Shown piece by piece: positions 51,501 through 63,500 of a stretch of 64,000 nt of DNA. Each line of letters opens with the position of its first letter. Position 1 is the first letter of the stretch. The position numbers and the translations under genes were made by a program. Origin of the DNA: Parnassius smintheus behrii (taxonomy: Eukaryota > Arthropoda > Insecta > Lepidoptera > Papilionidae); NCBI GenBank assembly GCA_036936625.1, contig JAUPFT010000024.1, positions 38,230,455 through 38,294,454 of the forward strand. The letters are read 5' to 3'. The notes under the pieces are model-generated. The model was not told the origin of the DNA and made no database searches. It saw nothing but the letters and a program-made list of their open reading frames with translations.

Positions 51501-54500
51501 AAATTGTTTAAAACGTTTAATTCAAAAAACTTGGGACTCCATGATCTGCAGTAGCGCTTCTGACCATTGGACTAACGAGGCAGTCAATTATTTGAAGTTA
51601 ACATTTTATGCAGTAGCCGTTTCAAGGTCTATTACTGACTAAGGACTGCTAAAAAAAACTAATACCGGATTTTAGCCAGACCCGAGATTCGAGCTCGGAA
51701 CCACATGATCAGTGACACTTTCGACCACAACGACGAACGTTCAAATCTAATGACGCTCACTCGTTGGACTTCGTAACTGTATATTGATATTACAAGAAAC
51801 AATTTTCCTTTTCTTTATAGCATTGACCAAACAATTATATTTTGATCACAAAAATACATACGTGGTAAAGCCATGCTGCAGCTATATTATTGCTGTAGCA
51901 CGAATGGGTCGGCTTGACTGGGGTAGGAGCACGCTCTCGCGGAATACCAGCGTAAAATAGCAGCTCGACGATGCTGTGTTTCGTATGGTGAGTGTAGAGA
52001 ACCGTAGACACTTGTTACTGGAAACGAGGCATTCCATCTTAGTCCTCAAGGGTAACAACGCATCTACATTTTGATTCTTAATTGATGATAGATGTTGATG
52101 TCTATGGGCCACAGCATCCACTTACCATCTATTTCTCAGCTCGTTTGTCAACTTTATTCTATAAAATAAAATAAAATAGTAAAATATCTTACCGTTAAAG
52201 TTATCCCACCCCGCCTCGTCATAGTTAAATAGTAACCATCGTAAAGTATATCTCTTTCATTGTCGAAAACGGGACACTAAAACAATAAATATTAATATTG
52301 TAATAATCACTTATGAACTAAAAATTAATAATTTAATAACAATATTTTGATACTACAGTAGTGTTTAACCGTGGCTGGGGTTCCATTATATGAACTTTAC
52401 TCAAGGAACGCTTTCGACAAATTATGCTATTTTAATTATAACTAACGACCTGCGAAGTTATAGCTTATACACGTCCCACTGCTGGGCACAGTGCCTCCTC
52501 TCATCTCTGAGAGGGATTAATGGCAAGGAAGTGTCTGCTGCCCCAATGCTTGTTGGCGAACTTCACATGCCTTCTAAATATTTTTTTTATTTCCCAGATA
52601 TGCAGGTTTCCTCACGATGTTTTCATTCACCGCCGAGCACGTGGTAAATCAGCACTTTAAATTGCAATTAACAATTTCATTGGTGCTGGCGGGGATCCAA
52701 CCCGGTTGCTCGCAAACTGTGAAATTTACAACGAGCGCTAACCATCTGAGCTACCACGACTTCGCTTAGGTGGGATCTATAAATGCGCCACATTAGCCTT
52801 TAGAACTTTCGAAATAATTATCACGGCCAATTTAGATACTCAATTTTGCAATTACACAAAAATACTCCCAAATTTTTTGGATAACATATGGTCAAAATCA
52901 CTCCAAATGTGTCACATTAGCCTTTATAACTTTCGAAATAATTATCACGGCCAATTTAAATACTCAATTTTGCAATTACACAAAAATACTCCCAAATTTT
53001 TCGGATAAAATATGGTCAAAATCACTCCTGGTACTGCTCTCTACATTTTCGTGAAGTTTCATCACAATCAGTTCAGCCACAGACATAAATGTTGTGTTTA
53101 CAAATGGTTATTCATAGTTTCGAGGCAGAGACCCGTTGCAGGTATTATGGTTGTAGCACGAATGGGTCGGCTAGACCGGGGAGGGGCCACGCTGTCACAT
53201 AATACCAGCGTAAAATAGCAGCTTAATGCTGCTGTGTTTCGTATGGTGAGTGTAGAGATACAGAGACCCTTTTTTACTGGAAACGACGCATTCCAGCTTA
53301 GTCCTCAGGGGTGACAATGATGTCTAAGGGCCACAGCGTCCACTTACCATCAGGTGGACTGTGTGCTCGTTTGTCATCCTTATTGTATTAAAAAAAGTCA
53401 TGTCGTGAGCTCCATAAAGTGCAGTTATTTCGATAGTACAGACAGCCACTTCAACTTTATTTGTATGTATAGATTAAAGTCCTATTGCCACAATGAACTA
53501 ACGCCACATTGTAATACGATGTGTAGCTTATGAAAATGTTACCATACCTATATCCAACCTTAAAGATATCTCTGCGGTTACTGACCAGAGCGGTCACGAG
53601 CGCTAGAAACTCGAACTGTCTCTGAATCTTGTTATTTTTTTTTTTATTAAAAAAAAAAAACAAATTTGTAAAATGTGTTCTCCACATTCCCTAAGAAATA
53701 ATAAGCTCTTTCATTTTCTACAAATTACACACGGTATCATTCTACACGGTTCTAGTACGGGATTCTGCAAAGTATAGCGCAGTAAACGCAATTTACAGTT
53801 ATCTTTATGATTTCTTTATTTATGGGGTCGATTATGATTCGCGTTTTTGTTTTTACAATAACCTTGTCCATATGTTTAAGTTTTTTTATATTATTTTTAG
53901 CAATAATTACAATAAGTAGATTTACACAGTTTCAAAAATGTTTAAAAATTATAATTACCAAAAATTTGATTTGGTTTGGTGACCTAACAGGAGTGGGCAC
54001 GATCCATCAAACTCTTGATAGTATACTATGTACAGTAGCAGTTCAAGAAGTCGCGACGGGCTTACTAGTGTTAAAAACAAGGGTCTGTATACGTGTCAAA
54101 GTGTGCGTGAGACTAAAAGCGGGTATGGTTAGCGAGGGCACGCTCGCCCGCACGCTCCGCCAGACACGCACACTATCGCAATGTACGTGTACATGTTCAA
54201 CCACGAGTGAAGCCCGCCCGACTTCGTGAATTGCAAGAATTATACGCTATATATGTCAATGCCAATAAGTAAGCAGGGAGTACATCTGTCGTTTGGAGTA
54301 TAATATTAGAAAAAAGGAAGGTTCTCGAATGACAATTTCGTACCGGTAAGCGGATTGTAGGGCGGCCCACCTCTAGATCACGAGTGACAACCTGGTAAGA
54401 GATGTAGGAAGTCGATGGATGCAGGTGCCTCAAAACCGTGCTTTGTGGCATACCTTGGAGGACATTAGACATAGGCCATGTTGTGCAGTGGTAGTGATAA

Positions 54501-57500
54501 TGATTACGAAATAAACGCAGAAATAACTCACCGAGAAATTCTGGATAGAGATGACAGCACAAATGTCGTCATCTGATTCTATCATAACGATAACACTCTT
54601 CGGTCTGGAGAACCATCCGTAGCTTCTTTCCATGTTACTCTGAACGAAGTACCTGTCCAGTGTTCTTTGTTCTGAATCGTCCAGCTTCTTATTACAAATG
54701 TACTTTCGTTTAATACTTATGGCGTTCAAATCGACCATTTTATTAGGCTCCTGGTTGAATGGGTAGAAATAGTACTTGGGCTGGCTCGGTGTGGTTGTGA
54801 GGTTCGTCTCAGTGTTCAGCTTTATGAAGAAGTCTTGGACCGTCTCGACTGTAATTGTGACCATTATGGGATCTGGAGACGACGATGTCAAGTGGACTAT
54901 GGGTGTGTTTAATGTTGACACGTCTGCAATTAAATGCAACACGTCAAATTTTAGGTAATTTAAGACAAATTATGTTATTTCTTTACAGTTCTGTGTACCA
55001 TTATCCGTTACTTGAAGTCGAAATTTAAAAATAAATTATAGTAAAGGTGTTAAAGCATATAAAGGATGTTGCTATTATAAAAATGAATTGAAAATTATCA
55101 CGTATTTTAAAATATTGTTACTAAAGTTTATAAACACGGAAAATCAATAAAAATAGTAAACAAAACAAGAATAATATATATCCCATCGTTGCAAACCAGG
55201 TTGTTGACTCCTAGGTGTCTGTCTGAATACCCACCGCCACCTTATTATAGTTATCCTATTTCACGGCGAAGGTTTCGCCTTGATTGTAGTAGTGACGTAA
55301 ACCTGCTTTTCGGTTACACAAAGTATATAATGCGTTCTTGGGTAGCGATATACGCTTTTATAATAAGATTCCAAAAGAAATGTTAGATTTTTCACCTTTT
55401 CGATTTAAGTCAGACAAAAGTGCTTGGAACTGACCTCTCGTACTACACAGGACTAACTAGAAATTTCTAAACCGATTTGGTATCTACATATACATTTGAC
55501 ATTTTATGTTTGACTTATCGCTTTACATAATTATAGAACTCTTGTAAAAATATTTTGAAAAGAGCAACTACTGAGTTTCTCACTTTCTTCCATGATTCTT
55601 CTCAGTAGAATCAGAACCCCTGGACATGGAAAAGGAAAAATTGGGGAAAACAGTGATTGACTATTCAAAAGTGTATTTTTAATGCCTACTTGAATAAAAC
55701 ATATTTGAATTTTAAATTTCAAACGAGTGAAGGCAAATTTAATTTAATTAACGTAGATTAATTCAATCACAAGAAGAACATAATATACACAATTTTATTT
55801 ACATATTTACATTTCATTTTTACGTAGGCACACTATACCTATCTGGCAACGCATCTACTTTATTAATCTTCTAAAGAATCATTAATTTTATCAAAGGATG
55901 CCGAACTTTCCTTTGTCGGTCTTTCGGCGTGTACTTACAAATAGTAGTATTTATTTTAATTCCAGTCATTCCCAATTGAGCTTTGCTTCAAGTCTAATGT
56001 ATTAATTGTTTTTACCCTAATCCTTGTTGTTCTCGGAGTGATAAGTTTACAATTTGACATGAGTGACGAAGAGTCGAATAGTTCTAGTCGGAGTAGTGAG
56101 AGTTGGAGTTATAGATCTAAAAGACCTAAAAGTAAATTTGATGAGTTTTTCGACATAATTCACGCATCCCAAATTGCTTTGTGTAAATTATGTCAACATA
56201 AAAAGGTTGAAATAAAAATGAATAACAGAAACACTTTAGGCTTAAGGAAGCATCTAATATCTTTCCACAAAAAGGAATCACAAATATTTGTTCCTGAAAA
56301 ACCAAAATTAAGTGGAGATATCACAAGATTTTTAATAACCACCGGAAAAAGTGGACAAGTAAGAAAAAATATACTTATCACACAATTACATAACACATAT
56401 ATTACGTAACTAGCGGCCGCCTGCGAATTCGTCTGCGTACAATATCTGATTTCCTATGAGATTTTGAAATTTTCTCGCTGCAAAAGTCTTACCTAAGTAT
56501 AAAGAGGTATAGCCTCTTAAGCGTTTAAGCTAGGTAAAGCTTAACTATGCAAGTATTTATTATTTAAAACTAATAAAGTAAATGTCGATCTTCATATCTT
56601 TAAAAATATAGGACTTGCATGTAACCATTTTACCCCAATTTCACCCCCTTAGGGTTAGGATTTCGTAAAACAGCTTATTTAGGATTTTATTATTGAAAAC
56701 TTATAACTTTAATGCCGATTTTCGTGTCTCTAACTTCAAAAACGTAGGACTTTTATACAAACTTCCAACTCCCATTTCACTCAGTTAGGGATAGATTTTC
56801 TCAAAACCGTTTCTTAACTGATCTCTATGCCATAAAAGGAACCTACCTTACAAACTTCAAGTTTGTATATTTTATAGTTCCTGAGATATCGTTATAGTCA
56901 GTCAGTGGGTGGTAGTTATATATATAGATTAAAGTGTTAAATATGTATTTATTCACTCATATTTTCATTTGTTTTTATAATCGGCGAGACACATGATTTA
57001 CTGTTTTATTTCAGTCTGAAAATAGCAGTGACAACATCACGACAGCTACAGTTGATTGGATGGTTAAAAAATATCTTCTCATTTTTCGATGACGAAGCTA
57101 CACAAGTATATTTTCGATCAATTTGCCCAAATATGGTGTTTCCTAAAAGTTCCACCTAGAAGGAACGGTTTGAAGAGCTTCAATTGAATCTTAAGAAACG
57201 ACTACAACAATTTTCGTCTAAAATGTCATTTACCATTGATGGATGGACGTCAATTGCTGGTATGAGTTACTACGGGGTCACTATTCATTATAAAGACAAC
57301 GAATGGAAGTAACGATCTGTAGTCCTTGATTTTATACCATCACGCGGTCGACATACTGGGGAAGATATTTCAACGATTTTCCGCGAATGTTTATTGGAAT
57401 ATAACATAATTGATAAAATACAAGGTATCACGGTCGACAACGCAACTGCAAATACCAAATTTATGTATGAATTGGACAAACAGCTGCCACAATTTGATTC

Positions 57501-60500
57501 AGACAATCAACATTTCCGGTGCTTTGCTCACATTTTGAACCTTGGTTTACAAGATTTATTAAAGACCTTAGCATTACACAGTGAAACTGACAATAAGGGA
57601 CAAGAACAGCAGTATGAAGATAATGAAGACGAAACTGAGGAAGATGAAGAATATGCGCACAAATATTGCTCACTCACGTACAGCTATAACAAAATTACGC
57701 AGTATTTCCAGTAAAATAAAAAGAAGTGAGATAATGAAGAGGAAGTTTCAGTCTGCTTGTGAAGCAGCTGGCGTGCCATCAAATCTGAACCCCATACTCG
57801 ACTGTCCAACGAGATGGAATTCCACACATGATATGATTGGATTTGGTTTAAAAGTGAGAACTCGCATTAACATATTGTGCACTTCTGTCAAAATAAATAG
57901 ATTTCTAAAAAACTTTAAACTTCTATCAACGAAACTTGGTGGAGAAAAATATGTTACATTACCGCTAGTCATTTTATAATTCAATCTCTTGCTCGATAAA
58001 ATTGAATCCATGGTAAAACAATTATATGAGAAACTTCCGATCGATCCGAAGTGGATGAAAGGCTCATTCTGGGTTTTCAAGCAGCTCGAGACAAAATGCT
58101 TAAACATTATAAAAAGAGCAACTGGATTTATTGTACCTCTTTAATTTTAGACCCAAGGCATAAGACAGACTTTTGACATGACATTATGGGGGAAGCAAAT
58201 TAAAACAGAAAGCCTGCGCAAATTTAATGAACTTTATAAAGAATATAAAAGTCTACACTCAGTGAATACATCTCTAGAATCACCAAGAAATGAAAAGAAA
58301 GTATGTGAATATGATGAAGATGAAGACGTAAGAGATTTTGAGAAATTGTATGCATGTCCCTCGACGTCATCTGGATCTGGATCTTTTCATCAAGGCTTAG
58401 TTATAGACGAGCTGGAGGAGTACCTAAGTTAACCCAGAGCCGCCAGTTCGGAAGACATTTTAGAGTGGTGGAGGACGCATGAGACAGAATATCCGACGTT
58501 ATCGAAGATGGCCCGTGATTTTCTTTCAATACCTGCAACTTCAGTACCTGCTGAGAGATTATTTTCTAAAGCATCATTAGTAATTAGAAAACATAGAAAT
58601 AGGTTAAATGATGAGTCAGCCAGATGGTTACTTTGTATTAATTCTTGGTCAAAAGAATTAATACAAAGTAACAGTAATGTCAAAGCTGTTGTGTACTGTT
58701 ATGTAATTTAATTTGTATTGTATTTTATTTTTTTATTTAAATAAATGTTAAATTGTATAACTCTTTTATTCCATTTCATATAAGGGTCTATCAATCTCTT
58801 TCTAGACAGATAATGTTCTTTATAATACAGTCAAGTTAATGTCATTAATTTGTTTTTTATATGTTTTGACTAAGTTTTAGTACATGTAAGCTTATTAAAT
58901 GTAAACGTTTATTAAGAAACAGACTAACTGCCGTGGCCGTGAGACTTGGTAGACAGCTCAGTTGGTTAAAGCATCGGCACGGATCGCTTAGGTCGTGGGT
59001 TCAAACCCCACCCGGTACTAGTTGATTTTTCGAATTTCTCATTAAATGTTTAGACATTTATTAATTTGGTTGGTCTTTCTATGGCTATGTTAATTCAAGC
59101 TCAAAATGTGCCTACCCTGTTAAGTTGTTCTAAGATCTAAAGTAACGTTTAATAAATAACAATACGCTAATAGGTAATTGCTAGACTTGCGAGACTCTTG
59201 CTGAGACCAAGACTGAGAACAAGACTGAGAGCGCAATACCAAGACCAAGAACAAGACCAGGTGTATTGGCGCAAGACCAAGACCAAGACTGGCTAAGTCT
59301 CGTCTTGTTCTTGCATTTGGGCAACACTAAACACAATGTGTATGTGCACGGCTAACAACAAGCAAAGTCAAAACTTTACCGCGAAATAGAATATATTTAG
59401 CGGCACGTAACTCTAGCGCTGAACAAATCGTGGAGAGGATAGCTGCGAATGTCGTATCAGTACGGGGGACGGAATGCGACTGGAGAGCCAATGAACGCCT
59501 GCGAACAATACGCACAGCCAATCATACGCAATAATGCGTAATACAACCAATTGTGCGCAATAACGGTCACCGATAGACTTTCGTGCCGCGAGTTTTAACT
59601 ATACCTATTTCTGCCGTCAAACTACAGTGCTTTTTGCTGTGCCGTGTTCCGGTCTGAAGGGTTCAAACTACAGTGCTTTTTGCTCTGCCGTGTTCCAGTC
59701 TGAAGGGTATAGACAGCCAGTATAATTACAGGCTGTGAGGCATTCCATTTTAGTGCTTTAAGTTGACATCGCATTTGCAGTCTTCTTCTTTTAGTAGCCT
59801 TACCATCAGACGGACTGTAAGTTCGTCAGTCACTTAAAAAACCTTTTCCTTTAATTTTTTTATTTATATTATAAGAGTGAAAGAAGAGCACACAGTCCAC
59901 CTGACGGTAAGCGGTTGTTGTGACCTATAGACATCAACATTTATCCTCGTTTCAAAATGCTCGAAACGAATCAATGTGCAGATGCGTTGTCACCCTGGGG
60001 ACTAAGAACATCTCGTTTCCAGTAAAAAGGGTCTCCAGTTCTCTACACTCACCATACGAAACACAGCAGCACTACGCTGTATGCTATTTTACGCTGGTAT
60101 TCTGTGAGATCGTGGTCCTTCCCCGGTCGAATCGACCCATTCGTGCTACAACCAGAATATAGCTACAGCGTGGCTCTACCACGTTTGAAATCGAGTATCG
60201 AGCTGAGATGAAATTTTTCGACAGTAAACACCGGCGAAAATCAAACAACGTTTTGATGCTGTGTACGAACATTCTTCCTCTTCGTACTCCACCGTAAAAG
60301 AATGGGCGAAACAATTTCATTGTAGAAGAGAATCAATTGATTATTACATTATTATTACAAATATAAATATATAATTCGGATGAACCTATATAGAAACGCG
60401 TGGAAACATAAGAGAAGAGTATTTACGTATCAAGGGGTCACAGTAGAAGCTTATCCGGTCTCCACTCTCTAAGCAGGCGTGAACAAAAAAAAAACAACAT

Positions 60501-63500
60501 GGTTTACAGCTCGAAAACTAACCGACGTGAATCTAATGAGGTCAAATTGGGAAGAACTCACAAAAAAAATTATTATTTGTATAGGATGATCCCTACTAGT
60601 TGTACTGAAAGTGATTGAATAAATTTATTTTTAATCTAGTTTCAATCTTAAATTATTATAACTGTGCCTCTAGAAATAAGCAGTAACAACAAATATGAAG
60701 AAACTGATAAATTTTGTGTTTTAAATTATCCGTTTTTAATTTATTCTTGTATTATTCAAACCAAACTGTAAATGATTACCAACTCTAAATAATCGATATC
60801 GATTTTTTTTTAAGAATCGAATATTGTACCTTCCCATTTTTTGGTGGGCATGCTTGGTGCAACAAGTCTGACAGCTGTCAAAATGTATTTCTTAGATTTG
60901 GTTGACTATAGTACTCGATCAACCCGAGGTTCGACCCGCCGGCACCAATGAAATTGTAATTTTAAGTGCCGATTTTCTACGTGAAGGTAAACACTATGAG
61001 AAAAGCTCAAAACCACCTGTCTGAGAAATATCAGGAAAAATTATAGATATATTTCGAAGACATGAAGTCTACTTACACATTTGGGCTGCGTGTCGGGCTT
61101 TGCTCGGCCTAAACCTTGGAAATGAAAATGAGGAGTATATCCAAGAGGGTTTTGGACTTTTGATGGGAGAAGGCATGTGCCTACTGGCACAGAATAAATA
61201 ATAGTACTACGTACGAGCAGTGAGACCATGTAAACTGTAATTTTATTTTCCATCACAGCCCAAGAAAGGCCACTGCTGAACATAGGTCTGCCCCATAAAT
61301 TGCCTCATAAGGATTTCGCTATAGTTGCCACGTTTTCGGGCGGGTGGCAACCGTTTCTTTTATTGTTATCAGGAAGATGCTGCTGCTCGATCTTCTGTTT
61401 CAGTTTCCTGCCATCGGCTCTTGCAGACCACGGGACGATATGGGTACTGGGTATTCTTACACCGCCACGACACGGTGAAACTTTACTTTATGTAAATTTA
61501 TAAGGATGAGCAGGGAAAAAAACTCCTTGATTGAACTGCGGTCTCGTTTATTCCGCTATCCATGGACGACTACTAGAAAAATCTAGAACACTGTTCCTCT
61601 CATACATATAATAATAGATGCCCTCTAGTGGCAACAAGTTAAACTAGGTACTTACATTAACAATTGTCAGTAAGCGCCATCTGTTCGAAACGAGTGGGAC
61701 CACAAGAAAGAGCAACCTGGTTCGTACAGATGTGTAATAAGGAAATATGTTGTTAGTAGTTGGTTTCAGCTTCCAACAGATGGAACCACTAACTACTAAC
61801 ACTTTACAATAATGTATTTCTAAGGAACAGTGTTTTTAATCTCACCGCATGTGTCCTCATCTTCAGAGTACATATTATTGTGTGGACAAAGCGTGCGGGA
61901 GATGTTGGTGAACTGCTCCCGACTGTCGGGAGTTTGCACCAGCATCGGCAGCTGCCATGAAAATACACCTAGAAAATAATTCAATCTAATAAATAATATA
62001 ATTATGAACACACAAACGCTGTAAATTTCATAGTAAGCTAGCAATCCGGGTTCAATCCGCGCCGGCACCAACGAAATTGTTCATTGCAAATTTAAGTGCT
62101 GATTTACCACGTGCTCGGCGGTGAAGGGAAACATTGTGAGGAAACCTGCATGTCCGAGAGATGAAAAAAAATATTTCGAAGACATGTGAAGTTCGCCAAA
62201 ACGCATTGAGGCAGCGCGACGGACAGAGGAGGCCTGTGCCAAGCAGTGGGATGTACCTATATAGGCTGTAACTTTATATTGTGTGCAAATTGATTTAAAT
62301 TATAATATTCTAGACACTTTCTCCATTACACACGGGGCGGCGTCATCAAAGTTCCGAAGTTAAAACAGTAAACATATATATAGAATAGCTCCGAAATACC
62401 ACTCGGAGTGTTGGCCGCTCCCCGGGCCGAACATCATGCCCGGTGGGAGATCTACACACATACGAGGTGTGTTCAAAAAGTAAGGTGACTTTATATTTTT
62501 ATGAAAAACTATTTATTTATTCATCAATATATATGTTGTCCCCTTCAAAGTAATCCCCCTCAGATATAATACACTTGTGCCAACGCTTTTTCCAATCGTC
62601 AAAGCATTTCTGATAATCACTTCCTGGTATAGCCTTCAGCTCTTTCAGCGATGCAGTTTTTATCTCTTCAATCGTTGCAAATCTTCGTCCTTTCATAGGT
62701 CTCTTCAGTTTTGGGAACAGGAAAAAGTCACATGGGGCCAAATCCAGTGAATATGGTGGCTGAGGCATGATTGCAGTGTTGTTTCTGGTCATAAAACCTC
62801 TCACAAGCAACGATGAGTGAGCAGGTGCATTATCGTGATGCAAAAACCATGAATTGTTTACCCACAATTCGGGACGTTTCTTACGTATTGCTTCTCGCAA
62901 ATGGCGCATAACTTCAAGGTAATACTCCTTCCTTATTGACCGTACGACCTTGTGGCAAGAACTCATGATGCACCACACCCCTACAGTCGAAGAAAACTGT
63001 AAGCAAAACCTTCACATTTGATCGAACTTGGCGTGCTTTTTTTGGTCTTGGTGATTCGGTGTGCTTCCACTGGGACGATTGAGTCTTAGTTTCGACGTCA
63101 TAACCGTATACCCATGTTTCGTCACCTGTTATGACCCTTTTGAGCAAATCTGGGTCGTTGTTGACATCATCCAATAGCTCTTGAGCGATTGTCATGCGAC
63201 GGTTCTTTTGGTCGAAATTGAGCAATTTTGGAACAAATTTCGCTGACACACGTTTCATGCCCAAAATATCCGAAAAAATTTCATGGCAAGAGCCAACCAA
63301 TATGCCAACATCCTCCGCAACTTCTCTGATAGTGATTCGACAATTTTCCAAAACAATTTTCTTCACTATTTCAACGTTTTCATCGGTTGTTGACGTGCTG
63401 GGGCGTCCAGAGCGAGGTTCGTCATTGGCATCTTCTCGGACATCTTGAAAGAGCTTGTACCACTTATAAACGTTTTTTTTACTAAGAGTAGACTCACCGT

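Noticed and set aside
53807..54229. 140-codon plus frame with hydrophobic start
   Set aside because: AT-rich start, no family likeness, no splice partner, and it lies in a SID-1 intron; most likely chance.
54430..54942. 170-codon minus frame
   Set aside because: It is SID-1 exon 3 plus intron read-through at both ends; splice signals and the join to CPVF fix the limits at 54532-54923.
58930..59035. tRNA gene
   Set aside because: A and B boxes are present but no acceptor stem forms; a SINE head is more likely.
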